Assembly: GCA_027886175.1 (NCBI GenBank)
Contig: JAJNNQ010000078.1
Coordinates: 2,604,001-2,668,000 of the forward strand
From: Phylloscopus collybita
Lineage: Eukaryota > Chordata > Aves > Passeriformes > Phylloscopidae
Direction: 5' to 3'
Length of the DNA stretch: 64,000 bases
Below the pieces are notes generated by a model. It saw only the letters and a list, made by a program, of their open reading frames with translations, had not been told where the DNA came from and searched no databases. The translations under genes and the position numbers were made by a program. This document shows, piece after piece, positions 1-11,505 of the stretch. Position 1 is the first letter of the stretch. Every line of letters begins with the position of its first letter.

Positions 1-918
1 GCTGTGGTCACACCACAGCCAGACCTTTCCAGGACAGTAAGTGCCACCTCTGGAGGGGGCTGTCTGCAGTGCAAGGCAGAGCTGCAAGTTTCTGAGCAGC
101 CAGCACTTGCTGTTGGTGGCTGAGGATGCTGAGTGCTGCAGTCCTGCCAGGACCCAGCCATTCCCCTCAGCCAGGGACACCTGGACCATGGGCTTGGACC
201 TGTCATGTTCAGGCCCCAGCTGGCTGGGATGCTGAGAGGGGCCAGCCTGGAGCAGGAAGGCTCCCTGTCTGCAGAGGAGGGAGCATCTCAAAGACCCTGC
301 CCTCAGCCTGGTGGGACACGGAGGGCACACTGTGGGCTGGAGACACCTGTCCCCCTGCACAGACTGGCCAAGCAGCTCCAGGCACAAAAAGTATTGATCT
401 GACAGCAGCAGCTCTTTGGGGTGGTTTGTCCCCCTGAGCTCCTTGGCTGTGCTTACCTGGGAGCATTCCAGAGACACCCTGGGGACGTGGAGTTGCTGTT
501 GAAGTCAGGGATTTTGGTGCCTCTCTTGCCAGGTTGTTCTTTTGCCTCTGCAGGCAGAGCAGTCAGTAGCAGAGCTGACAGGTGCTCGGAGCCCACCTGT
601 CTTTGGGCTTTTAAGAAGCTGCTGAGGGGTGATTGTGTTGTCCATGAATCCGTGGGGGGCCCCTCTTCTCTTGTGTGGCAAAAGACTCGTTCCCTGTCAG
701 CTTCCTAAGAGGCTGCTGGAGCTTCAGGCCCAGATGGAGCCTGATTGTCCTGCCAGGGTCACTTTGGAATCCGTGCCTCCCCACGGGCAGAGAGTGACCC
801 AGGAGAGCAGCAGCAGCCCAGCGCTTTGGGAATCTGCTGTGAGCCCAGCAGCCTTGGAATCTTGGCCCACAAATGTTGTGGGGGAAGTTGAAAATCATCT
901 GCTCTGCTTCCTGTGCAG
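1..918. other. No gene recognised; possible exon end at the left edge
   Basis: Mostly unique-looking, moderately GC-rich sequence with short open frames on both strands and no recognisable domain. The first 36 bases read as an open frame that runs into a consensus donor (GTAAGT at about 37-42), so the window may begin inside an exon of the same coiled-coil transcription unit that continues at 919. A polypyrimidine tract and CAG at 916-918 form the acceptor of the next candidate exon. No repeat family could be assigned. Confidence 0.3.
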
Positions 919-2489
919 GTCCCTCTAGAGAGAGAGCACGAGCAGCTTGCTTTCTCAGAGATGCCAGGGCAGCCATGCCAGGTTCAGGGAGAGCTGTTTC
1001 CAGCCCAAGAAGGGGAAAAGCAGCTCAGGCAGCAGGTGGAAGAGCCACAGGAGAATGGGCAGGTGAGCCTGGCTGGGCAGGTGACAGAGTGAAGGGCAGG
1101 AAGAGGGGCTCCATAAAATGGAGCTCGTGGGACTGAGGAGGCCAGGAGTGCCACAGGCACTGGAAGCACAGAGCCTTGTAATCCCCAGAGATCAGCACTG
1201 GGACAGCAAGGTTCCAGTGGAAGCAGAGGAGAGCAGGGAAGCAGAAAGAAGTGGCTGAATGAATGAGATTTGGAGGCTGAAAGAGGAAAAGCTGAGCCTG
1301 CTGGCAGCTCCCAGTCACTTGCTCTGCATTTGTGTGTCCAGAACATCGAGGCAGAGGCACAAGCAGAGCTGCCCAAAGCTCCCAGTGACACCGTGGCAGT
1401 GAAGAGGAGGAACAGGGAAGACATGAGAGGAACTCAAGATCCCTGGCATCTCCAGCAGCAGAGGAGCGACCAACAAAACCAGGTGAGTGGGGGAGTGGCA
1501 GCCACTCCACTCATGAATCCTTCTCTCTCTTGTTCTTCACAGAGCCCTGGTGAGAAGCTGCAGGCAAAGGTGCAGAAAACTCAGGCTGGGATCAAGGCAA
1601 GGGAGAAGAATTTTACTGAGAAGCTGCAGGCAAAGCTACAGCAAACTCAGGCCAGGATCGAGGCAATAAACAAGAGGCTGGAGGAAGAAATGGAAATTCA
1701 AAGAGCAACAGAGGAGATTTGTCATCTCCTCCTTGAGGAGCGAGAGGCTCTAGAAGAAAAAGTGAGTGAAAGAGCGAGAGCCACTGCAGTCCCCAGAGTG
1801 GTGCTTTTGCCCTTCTTGCCTTTGCCCTGCAGAGCAGCAGGGGCTGGGGTGATGCCTCTGAGTGCCCTCCTGCTCCAGTGTCCATCCCAGCCACTCCCAA
1901 GGACACTTCCTGCTCTGCTGAGTCTCAGCTGCTGCCCTGGGCAGTGGGACTGGTGCTTTGGCCTTTTGGCCAGCAGTCATCTGAATGCATTCCTGCTGGC
2001 CTGCTCCTGCTCTCCTTGTTTCTGGAGGTGTTCTGGCAGGTGCACACGGTGACCCAGATGGATCTTGAAACAAGCTGTCTGTATCCATTGGGAATCTGGA
2101 GCTCCCCCTTTGCTCACAGTCTGTGACTCTGGGCTGACAGGGACAAGCTGTACTCTCTGACTGCTCTGCTCTCTTTGACTTGAGGTGGGAGTGTTGGCAT
2201 CTTACCTGGCAGCCTGCAAAGATTTCCAGCAAGGGACTGGCAACGAGGAGCCCCAAGATTCCTGTGAGGCACAGGAACTGTCCCAAGCAGAAGTGCTGCC
2301 AGTTGAGCCTCTTCTGAAGATGGTGGAGGAAAAGAGGAGTCCGTGGGAGGAGGTAGAACATTTGAACAAGGAGCTGCAAGTGTGTCTGCAGCCCTGGGAG
2401 GGGGAAGAGAGTCCTTGGGAGAAAGTGGAAGGGTCATTTTGGCAGTCACCCTTCAGAAAATCCATGACAATGGAGTTTGGAGAAAGTGG
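919..2489 (+). CDS. Coiled-coil protein exons (partial gene, unidentified)
   Basis: Three consecutive exons with good borders and whole-codon lengths are visible: 919-1062 (48 codons), 1342-1482 (47 codons) and 1543-1761 (73 codons). Each starts after a pyrimidine-rich tract plus CAG and ends at GTGAGT or GTGAGC, all in phase 0. The third exon holds two near-identical repeats (EKLQAKVQKTQAGIKA and EKLQAKLQQTQARIEA) followed by a Glu/Lys-rich heptad stretch ending LLLEEREALEEK, clear coiled coil. A further open stretch from 2185 (after TTGAG) contains a repeated SPWEEVE/SPWEKVE motif and stops at about 2490. The pieces recall centrosomal or rootletin-like coiled-coil proteins, but no family can be named. 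They could be the 5' part of the kinase gene that follows, since the strand is the same and the phases compatible, or a separate gene or pseudogene. The exon structure is well supported; the product is not. Confidence 0.5.
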
Positions 2490-4078
2490 GTAATGAATCT
2501 GGCCATGAGCTCGAGTAAAACCAGCCTTTGGGTTTGACCCATCCAGTTTGGGAAGTGGAGATCAGGAAAAACCCCTGGCAGAGCCCTGCATGTGGCTGCA
2601 GCATCTTCCTAAGGGCTTGCATTTGCAATGGGATCTGGGGCTCATCTCTGCAGCCACTTTTCTGACACAAACTCCTTTGTTGTCTCAGCTCTACACAGGC
2701 TCTTCTGTTCAACCTGCAGCAGCAGCAGCTGCAGCAGTGTCACCTAAAGGAGCCTTTGCTGCCCAACGTGGGAAGTGGAGCCCGGGCAGTTTGTTCATCT
2801 CCAGCCCTGGCAGAGCTGCTGCTCAGCACCAGCAGATGGAGGATGACTCCCTGCAGCTCCTGAGTACGTCTGGTGTCTTTCTTCTCTGAGGGGCAGTGCA
2901 TTGTGTGCTCGTGTCAGCAGAGCTGCTCCCAATGATCCTCCTCAGCCTGGTGTCACAGGGACATTGAGGAGTCCCCACAGGAAATGCTGTGCTCCAAGGC
3001 AGCAAGAGAGTGCTCTGGCTGTTCCTGCTGCCTCTGAGGGCAGTTTGGACGTGCCTGGGTTTGCCTGAGCTTCCCCATCTCCTCCAGGCAGAAGCAGGGA
3101 TTGTTCTGGCACCAGCACAAGGCTGTGACCCAGCAAATGATCTGGGCAAGTGCTGTGTGCCAGTGGCCAAACTGGAGAGAATGGTTAGCTTCCTAAATTC
3201 TCCTTAGACTCCTGACTTCTCACCAGTCACCAGAGCAAAAAGACTTCACAGAAATTGATTGGGTTTGGTGCTTTGTCTTTTGGTTGTGGTTTTGTTTTCA
3301 GTTTGGGGCTTTTTCTGGATTTTTTTGGGTAGGTTTTCTTTCTCCATCCTGAAGGAGCTCTTCTGCCACATGTGTCTTACTGGTGTCATTTTTATGACTG
3401 CTCTTGTTACCACTACTACCTCTACAGGGTTTTTATGAAAATATTATATTTTTGTCAGTGAGAACTCCTTTGAACGAACATCACGTGACAGCAGGAACAG
3501 AGAGCAAGAGGTGGTTGTTTTGTGCCTCCAATGAAAAAACAGATACTTCTATAGCAATCTGTATTTAATATCCTAGCTTGTTCTTATAAAGATGTGTCTG
3601 AGGTAAGAAGGCTTCCAGAAAGTTGTGAAAGCAGACCCCAGAAGGAGAAAGAGTAGAAGAACTTGGAATTAGCTGCAACTGCAAAGCTTGAAAGTAGGAA
3701 AAGTTACAAGAGTACAGCAAGCCAAGGACCTGAAACATTAGCTTGAGTTTTTAGGTTTGGCTAGGATAGACCTTAAGGCTGCAGAAAAATATTCCTCTCC
3801 ACTGCCAGGTGGAGAAGATGCCCTCCTCTCCTGGGAATGCATCTCCCTGTGCTTTGTTTTCTGTCAAAGATCTCTTCCAAGCACTGTAGAAAATCAGTCT
3901 CTGTGCTGGCCTGCTTGGCCTGCAGAGCTGCCTGTCTGGTTGTGGTTGTAGTGGTTGTTGTTGTTACCCAGCTGGCCACAAAGGACTCAGAGCCCCAGAC
4001 AGTGGGGCTGCCTTTTGTGTCTCTGGGATGGTGGGATCTCTGCTTTCAAGTGAGCACCTTGCATTTTGTTTCCCTCAG
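2490..4078. other. Intergenic or intronic stretch, no gene recognised
   Basis: An open stretch at about 2690-2870, after a TTTGTTGTCTCAG acceptor, contains a run of seven alanines (GCA/GCT repeats) and could be another exon, but no good donor follows. T/G-rich low-complexity sequence lies at about 3240-3345 and a GTT-rich run at 3940-3965. No CRIB/PBD motif of group I PAKs was found upstream of the kinase exons. If this region belongs to the PAK3-like gene it holds only introns or diverged N-terminal exons. Confidence 0.3.
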
Positions 4079-7000
4079 GGCAAATGGTGAGCAGGGGAAA
4101 TCCCCTGAGGAAATACATTGAACTGGAAAATCTTGGCAGCGGGTGAGTCCAAGCACAGTTACTCCTACACAATCATGGGGCAGGTGATTTGCTGCTGGAA
4201 TATCTGCCAAGTGTGAAGCCAGGCAAGCTGCAAACATCCTCAGACACTGGGGTTAGGCTGCCCCATCTCTCAGTACCAGCCAGAATTTGGAAGTGTGCTC
4301 AGAAGGCATTGTCCAAGACACTTCCATTGCATTGCCAGAAACAGCAACCTACCCCCTGTCACAGCAGTCAGATAACAATTCTCAGGAACATTTCTTCCCA
4401 AGAGTTTGCTGGAGGAAATAGTCTGTGATCAGGATAACAAGGGCCCAGATTAGAAACTGAAATCCTTGATGAAAGAATCAAGTGGCCTTTTGAGCTGAGG
4501 CAGTAAAGCCCAGTGCTTCAGGAACAGGCCCAGTGCCCCTGCACTTGAGAGGAAAATGCATCATCTGCCTTCTGGCAGAGCCCTCTTGCCTGCTGCAGCT
4601 TTGAGGCATTTCCAGCAGACATCTCCTGGCTGGGCTGGCTTTCCCTCCAAGATCTGAATGGCTTCTCCTTCCTTTGCTGCTCTTTTGTTTCCAGGGGCTT
4701 TGGAGTTGTCAGCAGAGCGGTCGACACTGCCACAGGAGCAGAGGTAAATGTCAACAGCCCCTGCAGGTTCTGCTGCTCTCCAGGGCTTTCCTCTCTTGTC
4801 TCAGTTGTGGCTGGAGCTGTGGGCAGAGCTGTGCTGCAAAGGCACCAGGAGCACAGATTGCTGCCAGCCTGCCAAGTGCATTTGGGACAGGCTTTGTCCT
4901 TCCCAGCTGCCAGAAGGAAGGCAAGGAGGGCAGCGGTTCCTTGCAGAGAAGGACGCTCTCCCTGGCTCTCAATTGCTCCACCAAAGGTGGTGCCTTAGAG
5001 CATCTCACTGCTCTCTGGGGCTACGGCTTCAGAGTCCTGAATTCTCATTTCTGCCTGCCAGCAAATCCATCTGAATGTTCCTGGGAGTTCCTCAGCCACC
5101 TGCAGTGCTGCACTTGGGAACTGCACGTGGGGAGAGATCTGCAAGGCATCCCTGAAAGCCCTAAGCCCTGCTTAGAGCCCAAGATGTATCCACAGAGTAG
5201 CAAGGCATGGATTCCCCAAAGGAGCAGATAAATGGGCTGTTGGGATGTCAGTTCCTAATTACTCCTTTGTCTGAGCACAAGGCACTTTGGCATTTTGGCT
5301 CCCCTGTGTCATTGCAAAATCACTCGCTCCGTGTGTGCTGTGGTCTCGTGCCACCAACTGCTAAAGTGACTGATTTTCAATGTCATTTCAGGTGGCCATC
5401 AAGAAAATAGATCTTCAGCAAGTGAGGAGGAAGCAAGGAATCCTTAATGAAATCACAGTCATGAGGAGGAACAGGAGTCCCTGTGTTGTGAATTATTTAG
5501 ACAGGTGAGTTCTCATGGTCTCATCCCAGGAATGTTTGTTTCCATACTAAAAGCATGCAAGGTTAAAAACCCACTTGGGACACTGGCAGAAAAGAGAGCT
5601 GTTAATTATTGGTTCATGATTATTTCTCCACTCATCCCCAATGGCTGGGAAGAGAGTGCATTTTGTCTGCATGAGTCTTCCCTGGCTTTCAAACACATGG
5701 TTGGAAAATGGTTCAGAAACCTGGATCAACCCCACCACAGTAAGTCAATACCCTTTAAAGTCACTGCCCCCATGTTGTCTCAGGATTGATTTTTTAAAGC
5801 CTCTTCCAATGCTGATCAACCATCCTAGAGAGGATTTCCCTTGGGTTGTTGCCCCTCTTTTCCATGGCTGTCCATGCCAGGAACACCAGGTGCTTATTTC
5901 CAGAAATAACACACATGACAGGTTTCTTATCTTGGCTTTTCCTAAACTGCACTTTTCCCTTGCTGGCCATCAGAGACATCTCCTTTTTCACAGCTCTGCC
6001 ATTCTCCTTGAGACTGCACAGACTGCAAACAAGGCACAGCCTAGAGGGAATGTCTATTCCTTTAATTCTGTCCTTGTCATAAAGGGGCCCAGAAACAAGA
6101 ATCAAGCACAAAACCAACGTAGCCATGCCTGTTCATCTGCACGGCGTTGTTTCCTTCTTTCAGCTACCTTGTGCATGAGGAACTCTGGCTGGTGATGGAG
6201 TACATGGATGGAGGCACTCTGAATGATGTCATCAGAGAGACCAACATGACTGAAGAGGAGATTGCAGCTCTCAGCAGGGAGGTGAGGGATCCCACCTGTG
6301 CTTCCCAGGGCTTGGGCAGGACTGTCTGGGAAAAGGGATCAGAACAGGAGCACTTCCATGTGCCACCCTTTGTTTCTGTGTTGCTGCCATGCTCTGGGCA
6401 AGCAGGAGCATCTCAAGTGAACTGCCTGCCAGTGCCCTGCACCCACTGCACTCTGTTCTTGTGCTCTTATCTGCTGCTGTTGCATTCTCACTCTGTCTCT
6501 TGGATTTGCTGTTCTCCATCTTGCCTCTCTAAACTTTGGCCTGTCTGCACTGAATTCCTTGCCTGTAAAAGCAGAGGTGGTGGTGGCAGCATTTGAAACA
6601 ATCAGCAAAGACAAAAGAGAGACTCAGTTCTCTCAGTGCTCAGCTGGAAATGTCAGCAGTGCAGCCAAAGTGCTCTTGACTTCTGAGCACATGCACTGCA
6701 GCAGCAGTCCTTGTGGCTGGTTTGCAGGGGAGAGTCTACAAGAGCAGTTGCTGTTGCTCTTTGCAAAGCTGACCTGCCTTTCTTTAGGAAGGTGCTGCTC
6801 TGCTGGTGTAGGAGCAGCAAGCTCCTGCTCTCCATGGCACTGTGTCCTGCCATTACTGCCCATTCCCCTGGAGAGGGAATCTTTGAGAGCTGTTTCCTTT
6901 CTGGTGTGATGAAATCACAGCAGGGATTTTTGCCCTCCTGTTTCTCTTTTCTCTCTCAGTGCCTGCAAGGACTGGATTTCCTCCACTCCAACCATGTGCT

Positions 7001-9751
7001 GCACCGGGATGTGAAGAGCCTCAACATCCTCCTCAGAACCGATGGCTCTGTCAAGCTGGGTCAGTATATTCTTGGTCAGGTGCAGCGTTCCAGGGACATG
7101 GGGGGTGAGGGACTGCTTTGGAGTGACTGCCAGCCCCCCAAAAATGGTGCTGGTGGCAGTGCAGGGAGCCCTGCTGTGAGCTGACCACACAGTTCCCATG
7201 TGCACAGAGGTATGGCAAGGAACAAGCAGTCCAGAGTGGCTGTGCTCTGTGTGTGTCCCTTCCCAAGGGAGGGAGCTACAAGTCTAAAGAATCAGGGGAA
7301 CAAAAGTCACTGCTGGAGGCAGTGTCAAAAATGGGGGGATTTTTGAAGTAGCCAAAGCCATATTGCCTTGGCTAAAGTCCTGAGGAAACAGAGCAGGGAC
7401 AGTTGTCCAGGAGATTCAACAGCACCTTCCCAAACTTACACTGGACAATTCCTTTGCTTGCTTTCGTAATTGCACAGTCTGCAACTCAAACCAGTCTTTT
7501 GCTTTCTCCCCAGCTGATTTTGGCCTCTCTGCTCAACTCACCCCTGAGCAGAGCAGACGCAGCTCGGTGATCGGGACTGCTTGGTGGATGGCGCCTGAAG
7601 TGGTCAGAGGTCAACCCTATGGCCCCAAAGTGGACATTTGGTCATTTGGCATTGTGGGCATTGAGATGGTGGAGCAGGAAGTTCCCTACCAGAGTGAAAG
7701 TCCTGTCTCGGTAAGGTGTCAATGCTCTCTGGTCCCGCTGTCTTTCTCACCTCTCCCACCTTCTGGGTGCCCTTGGACAAAATCCCATTGCCATCTGCTG
7801 GAACTGCTGCCACCACGGTCCCTTTTGGAAAATGTCCCTGCAGCACATCAGCATCTGCTGTAGGTTTGGGTGCATCACTGGGGGAACTCCAGCCTCACCC
7901 CACGCAAACAATCTCCATGCTCAGGCAACATTTTGCTTTGGCTTAGAAGTCATTCCAGCTCTTTTGCCTGTGGAGATGGCCCTGCCAACAGGAAACAAGC
8001 ACCTAAGAACTGGTGTCATCTTTCCTGAATTGAAGGAAACAAACCCAAACCAACAAAGTTTCTAAAACTGTAGTTTGGAGAGAAGAAGTGCACCCCCATT
8101 CTTCTCACAGGGAAGCTTTCCTGGAACATGGACATGAGGGTGTGAAGTCCACAGAATCTCTTGTGCTTCTTGTGCAGTGCTGCTGAAACACTCAGTGACC
8201 ATATTTCCTTCCTAAGCCAAGCCACTTTCTCCATGTCACCAAGCTGAAGCCTGGTGATGTGCAGAGCCTGCCAAAAACACCCCTTTGTTTCCTGGCACTT
8301 TCTAGGATGGGCACACCATGAATGCATTGACTTGAGTATCCAAATGAGCAGAAGGCTACCACAGGGATGGAATTTCTCCCTCTTCTGATTTCAGTACCAA
8401 AATTTTCCTTTTGCTGCATAAGGGAGGCTGAAATTTGCAGTCTGCTGAGAGACAGAGCTGCAGGTGTTTCCTGTGTGCCCAAACAGGCATTTTCATCCCA
8501 ATGCATTTCTGCAGGCATCTTCATGTGTCTGTGTTTAAGATGAGATTCCAAATGTTTGCTTCCTTACCTGAGGAATAACTGAGGGATTTCCTTTCTTTAC
8601 TTCCAATTACCATTGTTTTCAAGAACCAAGCAAGATGTTTGATGACTTTTGTTTGATGCCAGCTGGGCTTAAGGAACCAACAAGCACTGTAGAGATGCTT
8701 TTCATGTCATAATCCTTGGAAACCGTAGAGTGAGTTAGTAGAGCAAAGTCCCTCTTCCAAATAGCCTGTCAAGCTGCTCAAGGGAATCCTCAGGGAAGCA
8801 AAGGTGCTTTTGCTGATGTAGTTTCCACTCACGAGGTCAGTCAATGAAATCAGCTGCCAAGGCAAGATCTGCTGGATGTTGGGAAAGCTGTGGCTGCACT
8901 GGGATTTGGGGTTTTTGTTGGTACAGGAAAGTCATCTGTGCCTCTGTGCCACGGCAGAAACAAACTGCCACTGCAGAGTGGAGCTTGAACAATGGGATCT
9001 GGGAGAGCAGTTAGAGACACAGTGAAAGAAGCAGGGGAGAGACTGGTGTTTCCTTTTTCTCCAGGCTCAGCTCCTGATAGCCACCAAAGGCATCCCAGAG
9101 CTGCAGCAGCCCAGGCTCCTCTCCCCTTTGCTGCGTGACTTCCTGAGCTGCTGCCTGCAGACAGACGAGGCGCGGCGCTGGTCTGCCCAGGAGCTCCTGC
9201 AGGTAAAATGCCCGGGGGCTGCAGGTGGAACAGTGTCCCAGGGATGAGCTCCTCCTCCACTGGAGTGCAAGGCATCAGATGAGCCCCCTCCTCCTCACCT
9301 CTGCTCTCTGTGCTGTTCAAAGGAAAACACTCAGCAATCCTGGACTGGGCTGGGCTGACAGGGACCTGTAAAGCTCAACTGCTCCAAGTGCCCTGCCATG
9401 AGCAGGGACATCCTGAAAGAGATCAGGATGCTCAGACCTGAAATATTTCCAGGGCTGGGGCACTTAGCAGCTCTTGCAGCAAGGTGTGCCCCTGTTGCCC
9501 CAGTGTTGCTCTTTAGACCTACTCTGACTCAATCTCCATTTCATTTCAAAAATATTACCCTGCCTTTGAGGCTCTTCACTTGGAAAGTAATGGTGCATCG
9601 TTTTTTCTTTTCCTTTGTGCAGCATCCATTTGTTACATCTGCCAAGCCTGCATCCAGCCTGATTCCACTCATCCTTTCCGTGAACAAGTGGAAGGAGGAG
9701 ACTGGAATCGAAGAATTACTGTTGAACTGGCATCTCAGAGAACAGCTCTGA
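4079..9751 (+). CDS. PAK3L: PAK3-like serine/threonine kinase, complete catalytic domain in eight exons
   Basis: Exons: 4079-4142, 4695-4743, 5392-5504, 6164-6281, 6960-7059, 7514-7710, 9065-9202 and 9623-9751 (TGA at 9749). All have AG/GT borders and their phases join without a break, giving about 300 residues that follow PAK kinases from the pre-kinase linker to the C terminus. Glycine loop LGSGGFGVV spans exons 1-2. The VAIKK lysine is at 5401, the alpha-C Glu at 5449, HRDVKSLN with catalytic Asp at 7008, DFG at 7516 and WWMAPE near 7582. All catalytic residues are present, so it looks active. It differs from PAK1-3 in that the activation-loop Thr (PAK1 T423 position) is Ser at 7564, GTPYW is GTAWW, and KSDN is KSLN. 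PAKs are effectors of Rac/Cdc42 that act on the cytoskeleton; the N-terminal GTPase-binding and autoinhibitory region is not visible here, so this copy may be regulated differently or be short. PAK3-like genes are reported as expanded in the zebra finch lineage. Assignment to the family is secure, the exact paralogue is not. Confidence 0.9.
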
Positions 9752-9756
9752 GAAAG

Positions 9757-10020
9757 ATTGTAGAGTAGGATTGCAGATAGGATTGTAGAGTAGAACTGTA
9801 GCTGGGATTGTAGAGTAGAATTGTAGCTAGGGTGGTAGAGTAGGATTTTAGCTAGGTTGGTAGAGTAGGTTTGTAGGTAGGATGGTAGAGTAGGATTATA
9901 GAGTAGGATTATAGCTAGGTTGGTAGAGTAGAATTGTAGATAGAATTGTAGAGTAGGACTGTAGCTATGATTGTAGAGTAGAATTGTAGCTAGGTTGGTA
10001 GAGGAGGATTGTTGCATAGG
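9757..10020 (+). repeat. Minisatellite in the kinase 3' UTR
   Basis: Starting six bases after the kinase stop codon there are about ten imperfect units of roughly 25 bases built from ATTGTAGAGTAGRATTGTAGC and GGTAGAGTAGG cores. The unit is TAG-rich and contains no long open frame on the plus strand. It ends just before the poly(A) signal, so it would make up most of the 3' UTR of the PAK3-like mRNA. Copy number is likely to vary between alleles. Confidence 0.85.
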
Positions 10021-10026
10021 ATTGTA

Positions 10027-10032
10027 AATAAA
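10027..10032 (+). terminator. Poly(A) signal of the PAK3-like gene
   Basis: AATAAA lies about 275 bases after the TGA of the last kinase exon, directly after the minisatellite, followed by a T-rich stretch. It is the first canonical signal downstream and fits a compact 3' UTR. Confidence 0.65.
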
Positions 10033-11160
10033 CTTTTTGAAATCTCAACTCTTTTCCAAGATTCCCCTCCTTCTGAGCCTGTGAGAAAGCTCAACATTTC
10101 CTTCTGAATTGTCCATTTTATCTAACAGGTGGAAAGTGACATTGATGGCTTCTTTGGTACGGTTTGAAAGTGGGGAAGGCTGTTCTTCATCCATCCTCTC
10201 CAGACCACAGTGCCTTTGGAATATGACCCACTGGCTGGGTTTTCCCCAGCTGTGGCAGTTGTGTTTGAGGCAGAAAGGGCAGTGGCATTTGCAGGCAGAA
10301 GCTGCAAAGGAGGAGTAGGGCAACCCAAATATCCTGTGCACACGCAGGCCTTGAGCTATGACTGCAGAGCACTGGGGTTCCTCCCCCTTGGATTTGTATC
10401 CCTAAGTGCAATGTCTGTGGCTGGAGGAGAGTTTTGCCCAAGTGAGGGAGCAGAGAGCTCAGGGAGGCTGCAGGGAAAGCTGCAGAGCTGGTGCAGAGCT
10501 GTCAGCGAGGGCCAGGGGAGAGCAGGCCCCGCCTTGGCCAGGCCGCAGCCCCAGCAGAGCCCTGGCAGAGCCCGGAGCAGCCTGAGCCGGGGCAGAGGAG
10601 GCTGCAGTGAGGCCCTTGGAGCTGCAAGAGGCAGCAGCCCGGCCCTGGGTGCCTCTTGGTGGCCCCGGGCGAATCCTGGGCTCTCAGAGCCCAGCTGGCA
10701 GCTGCCGCTGCCCAGGGGAAGCGCAGCCGTGCTGGGCACAGCACAGCCTGGGGGCATTGGCCCTGTGCAGTCTGCACAGCAGGAGAGAAAGGCCAAGGAC
10801 AGCCCAGGGCTGCAGGCCTGGCTGAGCATTCCTGCTCTTGTGCTGGCTGCCCTGCAACTCCTGGCCAAGGTGAGCAGTGTGTGCAGCCCTCTGGGCACAG
10901 CGGGAGGGAGCCGGGCTGCTCCGCAGGCTCCAGCACAGGGCAGTGTAACAGCGAATTAATCACTGCTGTATTGTGGAGTCTGTGTGGTTGCTGTGCTGGG
11001 AGAACAGCCTCATGGTTTGTCCCAAAAGGATCCTCTCCCTGCACTGCTAACACAGGCACAGACGCCTCGGACAGGTTTAGGCTTGTTTCAGGCAGCCTGG
11101 GACCCAGGAGCAGCAGCGAGATAAATGTAGCAAGATGAAATCCAGCGTGACTCCTTCAGA
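10033..11160. other. GC-rich stretch without a recognised gene
   Basis: From about 10440 to 10930 the sequence is G/C-rich and rich in CAGAGC and CAGCCC words, and it is open in several frames on both strands. This is what composition alone would give. No conserved motif or splice pattern was found that selects one frame, so no gene is called. It may be an unrecognised avian repeat or the CpG-rich start of a non-coding transcript. Confidence 0.3.
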
Positions 11161-11164
11161 GAGG

Positions 11165-11505
11165 TTGTACTTTCAGTGGAGAAAGGAAACGGATCTGCTT
11201 CAGGAGTCTTGTCCAGAGATTTTATTCCCGTTACAGCAGCAGTTCTGAACCATGTGACTTCCCTGAGCAGAACCCAGACCATGTGCCTGTCCTGGGTTTT
11301 TACCTGGGGGACAGGGATGGGGGAGGGCACACAGCCTACCTACCAGAGAGGGACAGGGCGTGACCCGAGGGCTAAAGGGCAGCCTAAAGGTCAAATCACC
11401 TGTGAGGACGGGTGGGCCATCTCTGCCCGGGCCAATTCCTTTGATGGTCAGCCCCTGCAGAATCTCAGGTTGCTTGGTAAACCCGGTGTATTATAATCAT
11501 TCCTT
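11165..11505 (-). mobile_element. LTR-like fragment
   Basis: Read on the minus strand there is a TATAAT-like box near 11490 and an AATAAA at about 11221-11226, spaced as in an avian LTR, separated by a CACCTGTCCC-type G/C-rich stretch. Terminal TG/CA ends and a target duplication could not be fixed, so this is tentative. Confidence 0.3.

Noticed and set aside
10210..10959. 249-codon plus frame with an overlapping 180-codon minus frame
   Set aside because: G/C-rich composition keeps both strands open; no motif, no splice logic and no conservation argument.
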